Below, in pieces: positions 25,962-34,409 of a stretch of DNA of 51,581 bases. Source of the stretch: Acidimicrobiales bacterium. GTDB lineage: Bacteria; Actinomycetota; Acidimicrobiia; Acidimicrobiales; SHLQ01. Each line of letters opens with the position of its first letter. Positions within the stretch are counted from its first letter, which is position 1. The stretch is taken from contig SHLQ01000003.1 in the NCBI GenBank assembly GCA_004282895.1, positions 1 through 51,581 on the forward strand, given 5' to 3'. A model generated the notes under the pieces. It saw only the letters and a program-made list of their open reading frames with translations. It had not been told where the DNA came from and ran no database searches. The translations under genes and the position numbers were made by a program.

Positions 25962-26975
25962 GTGGAAGCGTTTACGACCGTCTCTGTCGACCTCGGCGAC
26001 CGCAGTTACCCGGTCGAGATCGGTGATGGTGTGCGGCACCGCCTCGCACTCCACATTCCGTCCGGTTGTCGGCGCGCGGCGATCGTCACCCAGGCGAACA
26101 TCGATGTCGAGGTCGACGCCGGATGTGAACAGGTGGTGTTCACGATCGGGGATGGAGAGTCGCACAAGGTGCTGGAAACGGTCGAGACGCTGTGTCGAGA
26201 CTTCGCGACCTGGGGCCTAACCCGCAACGACGTGGTCGTCGGTGTCGGGGGTGGCATCGTGACCGATGTGGCCGGATTCGCCGCCTCCGTCTACCACCGC
26301 GGCATACCGGTGATTCATGTGGCGACGTCGCTCCTCGGGCAGATCGATGCGGCAATCGGTGGAAAGACGGGCGTGAATCTTCCGGAGGGGAAGAACCTCG
26401 TTGGTTCGTATTGGCAACCATTGGCGGTGCTCTGCGACACCGAGACCCTCTCGACACTTCCTGCGCGGCACCTACAAGCTGGTCTGGGCGAGCTGGCCAA
26501 GTATCACTTCCTCGGGGGCGGGCGTCTGGACGAACTGTCCCTCGCCGATCGGGTGACGTCTTCGGTCACCATCAAGGCAACGGCGGTGGGTGCGGACGAA
26601 CGCGAGGGTGGTTCCCGGGCACTGTTGAACTACGGCCACACGCTCGCCCATGCACTCGAGATCGCAGGCGACCACGCGCTGCTGCACGGAGAAGCGGTTG
26701 CCATCGGATTGATCTATGCGGCCGAGGTCGCGCAGCTCATGGGCCGCATTGATGAGGATCGTGTGGCCGAACACCGACGCGTGGTGGGCGCCTACGACCT
26801 TCCGCTTCGTCCGCCCGCCGACATCTCCTTCGCCGACGTTGCGCCACTGTTTGCCCGGGACAAGAAGGCCGTCGACAGCACCACATTTATTCTCGATGGT
26901 CCCACTGGCCCCGAGGTCGTCACCGACGTTCCCATGGACATCTTGGCCTCGGCTTACGAGCGTTTGTGCCGATGA
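25962..26975 (+). CDS. aroB: 3-dehydroquinate synthase
   Basis: 337 residues from GTG 25962. Cyclises DAHP to 3-dehydroquinate (NAD and divalent metal dependent). NAD/substrate blocks VGVGGGIVTDVAGF, VATSLLGQIDAAIGGKTGVN and LPEGKNLVGSYWQP; metal ligands in GLGELAKYH, NYGHTLAHALE and LLHGEAVAIG. The ATG of the peptidase gene overlaps its stop. Confidence 0.97.
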   Translation: MEAFTTVSVDLGDRSYPVEIGDGVRHRLALHIPSGCRRAAIVTQANIDVEVDAGCEQVVFTIGDGESHKVLETVETLCRDFATWGLTRNDVVVGVGGGIVTDVAGFAASVYHRGIPVIHVATSLLGQIDAAIGGKTGVNLPEGKNLVGSYWQPLAVLCDTETLSTLPARHLQAGLGELAKYHFLGGGRLDELSLADRVTSSVTIKATAVGADEREGGSRALLNYGHTLAHALEIAGDHALLHGEAVAIGLIYAAEVAQLMGRIDEDRVAEHRRVVGAYDLPLRPPADISFADVAPLFARDKKAVDSTTFILDGPTGPEVVTDVPMDILASAYERLCR

Positions 26976-28036
26976 CCCGGCTCGACCAGCTGCGGGAGTC
27001 GATGCAGGACGAGGGGTTCAACACGCTCGTGGTGCACGCTCGGAACAACGTTCGTTACCTCAGCGGATTCACCGGTTCCAACGGCACGCTGGTCGTCTCG
27101 GGCGCTGACTGCATTCTGGTCACCGACGCGCGTTATGCCATCCAGGCGCCACGTGAACTGGCGTCGGCCGGAATCGATGGTGAGGTGCGGCTTGGCAAGG
27201 GGGAAGGCCTGGCGGAGGTGCTCGAGGCAGCCGCCTCGGCGACCTCGCTGGGCTTCGAAGGGGCGCACGTCACGTGGAACCAGGCCAAAAGGCTTGAGGA
27301 CGCGTTTGAGGGCGAGGTGATCGCGACCACCGGTCTCGTCGAGGCACTTCGTGAGCGCAAGGACCCAGACGAGATCGCAGCCATGAGAAACGCCGCACGT
27401 ATCGCCGACACGGCGCTTGGCGAAGTCGTACCCCTGATCGCGGCGGGCAACAGCGAACGCCACATCGCCGCTGCGCTCGATGCCGCGGCGCGAGCCGGAG
27501 GTGCCGACGGATCCGCATTCGAGACCATCGTTGCCAGCGGGCCGAACGCCGCCCGGCCTCACCACCGCCCCTCCGATCGGGTGGTCGAGGATGGCGACCT
27601 GGTAATCATCGATTTTGGTGCACTCGCGCAGGGTTATCGCAGTGACATGACCCGGAGCTTCCTGATCGGTGGAGGTACGTCCCAGCAGCGTGAGATGTTG
27701 GACGCCGTGAGGATGGCTCAACAGGCCGGGGTCGACCGCTCCGGCCCGGGTGTTCCGGTGGCTGACGTTGACGCCGCGTGCCGCGAGGTGTTGGCGGCGG
27801 CGGATCTGGACGAGTGGTTCACCCACGGAACTGGACACGGCGTCGGGCTCGATATTCACGAAGCTCCATGGGTGAACGCGAGAGCCACTGCTACGCTCGC
27901 AGCCGGTCACGTCATCACTGTTGAACCTGGCGTGTACATCCCCGAGGTCGGGGGCGTGCGCTGGGAGGACACGATCGTGATCACCGAAGAGGGGAGCGAG
28001 TCTTTGACGAACTTCCCCAAATCTCCCCAGCGTTAA
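26972..28036 (+). CDS. Xaa-Pro aminopeptidase (M24B)
   Basis: 354 residues from ATG 26972 (ATGA overlap with aroB; GTG 26966 would add two). Creatinase N-terminal domain (about 1-125, NNVRYLSGFTGSNG) and a pita-bread M24 catalytic domain. All five metal ligands are visible: two Asp in IIDFGALAQGYRSDMTRS, His in HGTGHGVGLDIHE, Glu in TVEPGVYIP and Glu in VRWEDTIVIT. Cytoplasmic proline peptidase of the PepP/PepQ type; substrate length preference is not readable. Precedes efp as in many bacteria. Confidence 0.93.
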   Translation: MTRLDQLRESMQDEGFNTLVVHARNNVRYLSGFTGSNGTLVVSGADCILVTDARYAIQAPRELASAGIDGEVRLGKGEGLAEVLEAAASATSLGFEGAHVTWNQAKRLEDAFEGEVIATTGLVEALRERKDPDEIAAMRNAARIADTALGEVVPLIAAGNSERHIAAALDAAARAGGADGSAFETIVASGPNAARPHHRPSDRVVEDGDLVIIDFGALAQGYRSDMTRSFLIGGGTSQQREMLDAVRMAQQAGVDRSGPGVPVADVDAACREVLAAADLDEWFTHGTGHGVGLDIHEAPWVNARATATLAAGHVITVEPGVYIPEVGGVRWEDTIVITEEGSESLTNFPKSPQR

Positions 28037-28048
28037 TCGGAGGACCCG

Positions 28049-28612
28049 ATGCCGACCATCACGACCAACGATCTCAAGAACGGAATGCACCTCGACCTCG
28101 ACGGTGACCTTGTGCAAGTGCAGGACTTTCAGCATGTGAAACCTGGCAAGGGGGGCGCCTTCGTGCGCACCACACTCAAGAACGTTCGCACCGGTTCCAC
28201 CGTCGACAAAACCTTCCGCGCCGGGGAAAAGGTGCAGCGAGCGATGGTCGACAAGCGCGACATGCAGTACCTGTACCGCGACGGGGAGGACTACGTGTTC
28301 ATGGACAACGAAACGTATGACCAGCGCCATGTCACCCCGACCACACTCGGTTCTTCGGCGGACTTCATCATCGAAGGTCGATCCGCGACCGTGCTGCTCT
28401 ACGGCGAGGAGATCATCGGCACGGATCTTCCCGCGTCGGTCGAGCTGACCATCGCCGAGACCGAACCCGGCCTGCAGGGCGACCGCTCTTCGGGCGGCAC
28501 CAAACCCGCCACGCTCGAAACCGGTCGACAGATCCAGGTTCCGTTGTTTGTGGTCACCGGCGAGGTCGTCAAGGTCGACACTCGCTCAGGCGAATACCTC
28601 TCACGAGCGTGA
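28049..28612 (+). CDS. efp: Elongation factor P
   Basis: 187 residues with a strong GGAGG before ATG 28049. Relieves ribosome stalling at polyproline. Three beta-barrel domains; the tip loop [11 protein letters not shown] carries K34, the residue modified in many bacteria. No epmA-type modification gene is in the window. Start of nusB (GTG) overlaps the efp stop. Confidence 0.97.
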   Translation: MPTITTNDLKNGMHLDLDGDLVQVQDFQHVKPGKGGAFVRTTLKNVRTGSTVDKTFRAGEKVQRAMVDKRDMQYLYRDGEDYVFMDNETYDQRHVTPTTLGSSADFIIEGRSATVLLYGEEIIGTDLPASVELTIAETEPGLQGDRSSGGTKPATLETGRQIQVPLFVVTGEVVKVDTRSGEYLSRA

Positions 28613-29031
28613 GCAACAGCCCGCTTCAACTCAGTCGCCGCGAAGACCGGGAAGCGGCCCTGGCCCTTCTTTATGAAGCGGACATGACCGGCGACTCCAT
28701 CGAGTCAGTTCTCGAACGCCACGCTGTCGATCCGCACGAGTACTCGACGGTGATCGTTGCCGGCGTGGCTGCGATGCTCACACAGATCGATGCGGCCATC
28801 GATCAGGTCGCAGAGGACTGGGCGATCGACCGTATGCCGGGAATCGATCGGTCGATCCTGCGTATGTCCACGTACGAGCTGTTCGCAGAACCTGACGTCC
28901 CGGTGACCGCAGTGGTCTCGGAAGCGGTTGCCCTGGCCAACCAGTACTCAACCGAGAAGTCGGCGCCATTCGTGAACGGCGTCCTCGTGACACTCGGCGA
29001 CATCCTGCGACGAACGGACGAGAGCGAGTAA
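28609..29031 (+). CDS. nusB: Transcription antitermination factor NusB
   Basis: 140 residues from GTG 28609 (GTGA overlap with efp). All-helical protein that, with NusE, binds rRNA boxA. Typical blocks [35 protein letters not shown] and [25 protein letters not shown] are visible. Confidence 0.95.
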   Translation: MSNSPLQLSRREDREAALALLYEADMTGDSIESVLERHAVDPHEYSTVIVAGVAAMLTQIDAAIDQVAEDWAIDRMPGIDRSILRMSTYELFAEPDVPVTAVVSEAVALANQYSTEKSAPFVNGVLVTLGDILRRTDESE

Positions 29032-29033
29032 TC

Positions 29034-29549
29034 CTGTCCAGCGAGTCGCCCGCTACCTATCTGCAGAGCCAGGGCCAGGATGTCCGCGGGTGGCGTCGGA
29101 GCGATGCCGCCGCACTCTCCGCCGCTTGGGCCGATTCGGACATCGCCCGGTTCAACGGCGTACCTCAAGATACGTCCGTCGCATTTGCGGAGCGGTGGAT
29201 TGCCGGGACCGCAACCCAGACGCTGCAGTCTGTGGTGATCGACCTTGTCATCGAAGACGACGGTGTGGTTGTGGGCGAGGTGGGGTTGCAGATCAACCGC
29301 GATCGGCGTATCGCCGAGGTCGGGTTCTGGGTCACGCAGGCGGCGCGTCGTACGGGCGTGGGGTCACGCCTGTTATTCGCAGCCGAGTCGTTGGCGAGCC
29401 CGGTTGGTGACGTCGACCTGTTCGCCATCACGTTGGCGGAGAATGTCGCCGCCATCGCGCTGTTGGAAGCACGGCGGTGGCCGGAGGTCGAGACGACGAC
29501 GGCGCACAAACGCGCCTTCAGATGGCGACCGAGCCGTCCACACACGTAA
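29034..29549 (+). CDS. GNAT-family N-acetyltransferase with no standard start codon
   Basis: 171 residues if read from CTG 29034, two bases after the nusB stop. The frame from here encodes a natural GNAT N-terminus (DVRGWRRSDAAALSAAWADS, AFAERWIAG), beta strands 2-4 (VVVGEVGLQINRDRRIAEVG FWV, broken here for length) and the acetyl-CoA loop TQAARRTGVGSRLLF, then LAENVAAIALLEARRW. There is no ATG, GTG or TTG in this frame between the nusB stop and GTG 29232, which would delete the first 66 residues. Either CTG is used through coupling to nusB, or the 5' end has decayed. Resembles RimJ-type acetyltransferases acting on small-molecule or N-terminal amines. The 3' end overlaps the opposing gene by 32 bp. 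Confidence 0.75.
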   Translation: MSSESPATYLQSQGQDVRGWRRSDAAALSAAWADSDIARFNGVPQDTSVAFAERWIAGTATQTLQSVVIDLVIEDDGVVVGEVGLQINRDRRIAEVGFWVTQAARRTGVGSRLLFAAESLASPVGDVDLFAITLAENVAAIALLEARRWPEVETTTAHKRAFRWRPSRPHT

Positions 29550-30369
29550 CGGCGTCGCCACCAATCCAGATTTCGCCGTTGGCTTCCTCGACATGAACGC
29601 GGCCCTGACGCCCGAGCATCGTTCCCTGTGACGCAACGTATGGCGATGTCAGCGCTCCGCTGCTTAGCAACCATTGCGCCAACGCGGCATTCAAACTTCC
29701 CGTGACCGGATCCTCCGTTCCCTGGCCGCCAGCCCGGAAGAAGGCCCGTACTTCGATCGCGCAGTCGTCGGAACGGGAACCGACGACTCCAACCTTCACG
29801 GGGCCAGCGACGCCGATGTCGTACGCGTCGGCGGCGCCGAAGTCCGGCTCGAGCGCGCGAACAGCATCCGCATCGGCCAGCATGACCGCGATCCACCCCG
29901 GGCCGTTGTCCGCCCACTGTGAATCCACGATGTCTTCGGGGGTGATCTGAAGCACGGCGCACACGGCTGCAAGATCCTCCGCGGCAACAGGACCGCTTCG
30001 AATCAGCGGTGGGGCAGCGAATGCCAGCCGACCGTCGTTCTGGCGAAGTGTGACCAGCCCAACACCACATTGCTGTTTCACGATGTTTTCGGTCTTGGGG
30101 ACACCGCCGGCTTCGAGCCAGGCGTGGCACGTGCCGATCGTGGGATGTCCGGCAAAGGGCAACTCAACACCCGGAGTGAAGATTCGCACGCGGTAGTCGG
30201 CGGCCGGATCCGAGGGTGACAACACAAACGTCGTCTCCGACAGATTGGTCCAGTGGGCGAACCGCTGCATCTCTTCGGTGGTGAGATCGTCCGCACCGAA
30301 CACCACGGCAACGGGGTTGCCGCGATACGGCGTCGCGGTGAATACATCGACTTGTTTGAACGGTCTCAT
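29518..30369 (-). CDS. PhzF-family isomerase-like protein
   Basis: 283 residues. PhzF/diaminopimelate-epimerase fold. N-terminal KQVDVFTATPYRGNPVAVVF, the catalytic Glu in NLSETTFVL, TPGVELPFAGHPTIGTCHAWL, and the C-terminal EDPVTGSLNAALAQWL that closes the second lobe. No phenazine genes are nearby, so it is a stand-alone family member of unknown substrate. The minus-strand TAGCGT box 8 nt before the ATG suggests leaderless transcription. Confidence 0.93.
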   Translation of the reverse strand: MRPFKQVDVFTATPYRGNPVAVVFGADDLTTEEMQRFAHWTNLSETTFVLSPSDPAADYRVRIFTPGVELPFAGHPTIGTCHAWLEAGGVPKTENIVKQQCGVGLVTLRQNDGRLAFAAPPLIRSGPVAAEDLAAVCAVLQITPEDIVDSQWADNGPGWIAVMLADADAVRALEPDFGAADAYDIGVAGPVKVGVVGSRSDDCAIEVRAFFRAGGQGTEDPVTGSLNAALAQWLLSSGALTSPYVASQGTMLGRQGRVHVEEANGEIWIGGDAVTCVDGSVAI

Positions 30370-30377
30370 GGCCCCTC

Positions 30378-30383
30378 ACGCTA
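30378..30383 (-). promoter_or_regulatory. -10 box of the PhzF-like gene
   Basis: TAGCGT on the minus strand, 8 nt before ATG 30369; the 8-nt spacer GAGGGGCC could also serve as a ribosome site. Confidence 0.4.
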
Positions 30384-30455
30384 ACCACGACCCCCGATCT
30401 GGTCGACGTCGCCGAAAAGATCTGCGCGAACCGCGCGTGCACAGAGAACCCGCGC

Positions 30456-30461
30456 TACGTT
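30456..30461 (+). promoter_or_regulatory. -10 box of the pyrR operon
   Basis: TACGTT. Transcription would start near 30468-30470, so the mRNA would begin almost exactly at the PyrR-binding hairpin. No clear -35. Confidence 0.45.
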
Positions 30462-30471
30462 CAACCCCAGT

Positions 30472-30502
30472 CCGTGAAGCGGGTCCCGTGAGGCCCGAAC
30501 GG
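30472..30502 (+). promoter_or_regulatory. PyrR-binding RNA hairpin in the pyr operon leader
   Basis: Lower stem CCGT (30472-30475) with ACGG (30499-30502), purine bulge GAAG (30476-30479), upper stem CGGG (30480-30483) with CCCG (30494-30497), loop TCCCGTGAGG. The stretch GGTCCCGTGAGGCC (30482-30495) fits the known PyrR-binding consensus ARUCCNGNGAGGYU except that the closing A-U pair is replaced by G-C. The perfect Shine-Dalgarno AGGAGGA (30504-30510) follows after one base. No terminator or antiterminator is seen, so PyrR-UMP most likely blocks translation initiation, as described for mycobacterial pyr mRNA. Confidence 0.75.
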
Positions 30503-30515
30503 CAGGAGGATCCAC

Positions 30516-31088
30516 GTGATAGCTGAGCCCCGGCTCACCCGAGCGAGCACAGGCCGCTTCGAGGCCCGCACGCAGGTTCTGACTTCCGATGATGTCGCTC
30601 GAGCGACCCGGCGGATGGCCCATGAGATCCTGGAGCGCAACCACGGGCTCACCGATGTCGTGCTCATCGGACTCGAACGAGGCGGCGTGCCTATCGCGCA
30701 GGCATTGGCCGAAGCACTGCAATCCATCGAAGACGTCGAGGTTCCCGTCGGTTCGGTCGATGTCTCGTTCTACCGAGACGACATCGGATCGGTCGCGCTA
30801 CTCCCAGAAGTGACGAAGATCGACTTTCCTGTCGACAACCGCGACGTGATCCTTTGCGACGACGTGCTCTATACCGGCCGAACCGTACGCGCCGCACTCG
30901 ATGCGGTCACCGACTTCGGTCGCCCGAGCAGCATCCAGCTGGCGGTCATGGTCGACCGCGGGCATCGCGAGTTGCCGATCCGACCCGACTACATCGGCAA
31001 GAACCTCCCGACCAGCAGGGGCGAGATGGTCCGGGTCTCACCCGATGGGGTGGATCTCGGTGTGGTTGTCCCGGAGGAGGCGGAGTGA
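30516..31088 (+). CDS. pyrR: Bifunctional pyr operon regulator / uracil phosphoribosyltransferase PyrR
   Basis: 190 residues from GTG 30516, preceded by AGGAGGA. RNA-binding repressor of the pyr operon with UPRT activity. Type I PRTase fold: ARATRRMAHEILERN, GLERGGVPIAQALAE, VPVGSVDVSFYRDD, the PRPP loop VILCDDVLYTGRTVR and VDRGHRELPIRPDYIGKN. First gene of the operon whose leader carries its own binding hairpin, hence autoregulated. GTGA overlap with pyrB. Confidence 0.97.
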   Translation: MIAEPRLTRASTGRFEARTQVLTSDDVARATRRMAHEILERNHGLTDVVLIGLERGGVPIAQALAEALQSIEDVEVPVGSVDVSFYRDDIGSVALLPEVTKIDFPVDNRDVILCDDVLYTGRTVRAALDAVTDFGRPSSIQLAVMVDRGHRELPIRPDYIGKNLPTSRGEMVRVSPDGVDLGVVVPEEAE

Positions 31089-32014
31089 AGGACCTCCTCA
31101 CCATCGACCAGCTGGGCGCGGATGGCATCGGAGAGATCATGATCGCCGCCGACAGCTTCGCCGAGGTATGCCAGCGGCCGGTGCCGAAGGTGCCGGCCCT
31201 TCGAGGCAAGACGATCGCGTCCATGTTCTTCGAGGACTCCACCCGCACCCGGAACTCCTTCGACACTGCAGCAAAGCGGCTCTCGGCCGACACCATGAAC
31301 TTCAGCGCGAGCTCGTCATCGGTGAGCAAGGGCGAATCGCTGCGAGACACCGTCGAGACGATCGAGGCGATGGGGGTTGACGCCATCATCGTGCGCCACA
31401 AATCCTCGGGCGCACCACAACAAATCGCGCGATGGGCCCAAGCATCGGTCATCAACGCCGGCGACGGTTGGCATGCCCACCCGACCCAGGCGCTGCTCGA
31501 CGTCTACACCGTGCGCCAGGAGGGTCGCAGCTTCGAGGGTATGAAGGTGGCGATCGTTGGGGACATCAGTCACTCACGGGTCGCCCGAAGCAACATCGAG
31601 GCCTTTCGCACGCTCGGCGCGGACGTCACCCTGGTGGCGCCACCGACGCTGTTGCCGCCATTCGCTGAGTCACTTGGCGCCACGGTTTCACACGATCTCG
31701 ATTCCGTTCTTGGTGACACCGACGTGTTGTACCTGCTTCGGATGCAGAGCGAACGGATGAATCAGGCGCTCGTGCCATCTCTCGGCGAGTATCACCGGAC
31801 ATTCGGGCTGACACGCGATCGGGCCCGACAGCTTCCGGCCAACTCGCTGATTATGCACCCCGGCCCGATGAATCGGGGGATCGAGATCTCCCCCGAGGTT
31901 GTGGATGATCCTCGGGTCCGGGTTCTGAACCAGGTCACCAACGGTGTGGTCGTTCGGATGGCGGTGCTGTACCTCGTGTTGAGCTCCGCGGCGGCTGAGC
32001 GGAGCGGCGAATGA
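31085..32014 (+). CDS. pyrB: Aspartate carbamoyltransferase catalytic subunit
   Basis: 309 residues from GTG 31085. Condenses carbamoyl phosphate with aspartate. Carbamoyl-phosphate loop FFEDSTRTRNSF, the second loop SVSKGESLRDT, HPTQALLDVYT and HPGPMNRGIEI. No pyrI regulatory subunit is present, consistent with non-allosteric ATCases controlled by PyrR. Overlaps both neighbours by 4 nt. Confidence 0.97.
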   Translation: MKDLLTIDQLGADGIGEIMIAADSFAEVCQRPVPKVPALRGKTIASMFFEDSTRTRNSFDTAAKRLSADTMNFSASSSSVSKGESLRDTVETIEAMGVDAIIVRHKSSGAPQQIARWAQASVINAGDGWHAHPTQALLDVYTVRQEGRSFEGMKVAIVGDISHSRVARSNIEAFRTLGADVTLVAPPTLLPPFAESLGATVSHDLDSVLGDTDVLYLLRMQSERMNQALVPSLGEYHRTFGLTRDRARQLPANSLIMHPGPMNRGIEISPEVVDDPRVRVLNQVTNGVVVRMAVLYLVLSSAAAERSGE

Positions 32015-33318
32015 GCACAACGCAGATTCTTCGGGGCGGAACCGTCACCGATCAGCGGGGAACCCGTCGCGCGGACGTGGCGTGGGTTGACGGCGTGATC
32101 ACCGACGTTGCCGATTCGATCGACCCTCCTGTTGGCTCCGAGATTCTCGACGCGAGCGACGCGATCGTCATGCCCGGCCTCGTCGACCTGCACGCCCACC
32201 TGCGGGAGCCGGGCCAAGAGGAAGCAGAGACGATTGAGACCGGCGCTCGGGGCGCTGCCCTGGGCGGATTCACCGCGGTCGTCGCCATGCCCAACACGAC
32301 ACCAACGATGGATCACCCGTCGGTCGTACGCGACGTTCTTGCGATCGCCGAGGGTGCCTCGTGTGAGGTTGTTCCTTCGGCCGCAATGACGGTGGGCCGG
32401 GAGGGGAAGCTGCTCAGCCCCATGGGCGAGCTGGCATCCATGGGCGTGCGCATCTTCACCGACGACGGGGACGGTGTGCAGGACGCCGCACTGATGCTGC
32501 GGATCATGGAATACGCCAGCGGATTGGCGGCGGTGACCGGAGGCCAACCGATCGTTCTGGCTCAGCACTGCGAGGTTGCGTCACTCTCCGCCGGTGGCCA
32601 CATGCACGAAGGGGAGTGGTCCGGTCGCCTCGGGATGGGCGGGCAGCCATCGGAGGCGGAGACCCTCATGATCGTGCGCGACATCATGTTGTCCCGTCGC
32701 ACCGGTGCGCACATCCACATGCAGCATGTGTCGACCGCCGAAGGGGTCGAGTTGATTCGCCACGCGAAGGCCGATGGCGTCCGGATCACTTCGGAAGCCA
32801 CGACCCACCACTTCACACTTACCGACGAGAACTGCGCCACCTACGACCCGGTCTTCAAGGTGCATCCGCCGCTACGCACGGCGGCGGACGTCGCTGCGAT
32901 CAAAGCAGGACTTGCTGACGGAACGATTGACGCCATCGCCACCGACCACGCACCCCACGAGCCCCACACGAAGGAATTTCCCTTCGATCAGGCGCCCCCC
33001 GGAATGCTCGGCCTGGAAACGGCGCTGTCCCTCGCGACGGCCGAACTTGAACTCGACATGGCGACGATCGCGGCGCTCATGAGCTGGAAGCCCGCGGCGA
33101 TCGCCGGAATCGGGGATCGTCACGGCCGTCCGATCGAACCAGGGGAACCCGCCAACCTGTGTGTCTTCGATCCCTCGGAACGGTGGACCATCTCGGGTAC
33201 CGAGATGGCCAGTCGAAGTCAGAACAGTCCATACACGGGGCGCGAAGCCACCGGCCGCGTTCGTCACACCATCTTCAACGGCGATGCCGTTGTCCTCGGA
33301 GGGGAAGCCACACGATGA
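32011..33318 (+). CDS. pyrC: Dihydroorotase
   Basis: 435 residues, class I dihydroorotase size. Amidohydrolase fold: metal ligands in DLHAHLREPG, GGFTAVVAMPNTTP, the central His in LAQHCE and IHMQHVSTAE, and the catalytic Asp in ATDHAPH. Cyclises carbamoyl aspartate to dihydroorotate. ATGA overlaps on both sides. Confidence 0.96.
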   Translation: MSTTQILRGGTVTDQRGTRRADVAWVDGVITDVADSIDPPVGSEILDASDAIVMPGLVDLHAHLREPGQEEAETIETGARGAALGGFTAVVAMPNTTPTMDHPSVVRDVLAIAEGASCEVVPSAAMTVGREGKLLSPMGELASMGVRIFTDDGDGVQDAALMLRIMEYASGLAAVTGGQPIVLAQHCEVASLSAGGHMHEGEWSGRLGMGGQPSEAETLMIVRDIMLSRRTGAHIHMQHVSTAEGVELIRHAKADGVRITSEATTHHFTLTDENCATYDPVFKVHPPLRTAADVAAIKAGLADGTIDAIATDHAPHEPHTKEFPFDQAPPGMLGLETALSLATAELELDMATIAALMSWKPAAIAGIGDRHGRPIEPGEPANLCVFDPSERWTISGTEMASRSQNSPYTGREATGRVRHTIFNGDAVVLGGEATR

Positions 33319-34409
33319 GTCCGTTTGTTGAAGCCGCGCTCGTATTACGCGACGGCACGCTGTTCGAAGGAGAGGCAATCGGCGCCACTCCGCCCGATGG
33401 GATCAGCAGCGGGGAGGTCGTGTTCAACACGGTCATGACCGGGTATCAGGAGGTGATCACCGACCCGTCCTACGCTGGTCAGATAATCACGTTTACGTAC
33501 CCACATATTGGCAACTACGGGGTGAATGAAACCGACTACGAGTCCCGCGGCACCTTCTGTCGAGGGGTCATCATCCGTGACCCGTCACGTATCTCGAGCA
33601 ATTTCCGCAGCGAACGGGACTTCAACGACTTCCTCATCCATCACAATCTGGCCGGTCTGGCCGGGGTCGACACCCGTCGTTTGACGAGACACATTCGTGA
33701 CCTTGGGGCCATGACGGGCGCGTTCGGAACCGCGGATGAAACCGCGCTGCGCACGGCGGCGGAAGCCGAGCCGGGCACGGACGGTGTCGATCTCGTGGCC
33801 ACCGTGACCTGTGATGAGCCCTACACGGTGACCGGAACCGGGCCTCGCCGGATTGTCGCGATGGATTTCGGTATCAAGAAGTCCATCCTCACGCAGCTTG
33901 CAGCAGTCGGCACGGTGGATGTGGTCCCGGCCTCCACGTCGGCCGACGATGTACTCGCCCAGAAACCCGATGGTGTCTTTCTGTCCAACGGGCCCGGTGA
34001 TCCCGACGAGCTGCCCCACCTGCGCGAGACGATCGACCAGCTTCTCGGGGAGGTGCCAATCTTCGGCATCTGCCTCGGCCATCAGCTGCTGGCCGCGACA
34101 CTCGGCGCCAAGATCTTCAAGTTGCCGTTCGGGCATCACGGTGGGAACCAGCCAGTACAACGGCTGGCCGATGGTCGGGTGGAGATCACCTCCCAGAACC
34201 ACAACTTCGCCGTGGATGCAGCGACGTTGGTCGACGCCAAACTCACCCACGTCAACCTCAACGACAACACCGTCCAGGGCATCACCTCGACCTCGGTACC
34301 GGCGTTCAGCGTGCAGTACCACCCCGAGGCCGGCCCCGGCCCCCACGACAGCAGATACCTGTTCGCCGAGTTCGAACAGTTGATGGAGGATTTCCATGCC
34401 AAAGCGTGA
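33315..34409 (+). CDS. carA: Carbamoyl-phosphate synthase small subunit
   Basis: 364 residues from ATG 33315 (the frame is open further up but that part lies inside pyrC). Glutaminase subunit. N-terminal domain with [20 protein letters not shown], and class I glutamine amidotransferase domain with nucleophile Cys in [10 protein letters not shown] and the His/Glu pair in [10 protein letters not shown]. Overlaps carB by 14 nt. Confidence 0.97.
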   Translation: MSPFVEAALVLRDGTLFEGEAIGATPPDGISSGEVVFNTVMTGYQEVITDPSYAGQIITFTYPHIGNYGVNETDYESRGTFCRGVIIRDPSRISSNFRSERDFNDFLIHHNLAGLAGVDTRRLTRHIRDLGAMTGAFGTADETALRTAAEAEPGTDGVDLVATVTCDEPYTVTGTGPRRIVAMDFGIKKSILTQLAAVGTVDVVPASTSADDVLAQKPDGVFLSNGPGDPDELPHLRETIDQLLGEVPIFGICLGHQLLAATLGAKIFKLPFGHHGGNQPVQRLADGRVEITSQNHNFAVDAATLVDAKLTHVNLNDNTVQGITSTSVPAFSVQYHPEAGPGPHDSRYLFAEFEQLMEDFHAKA

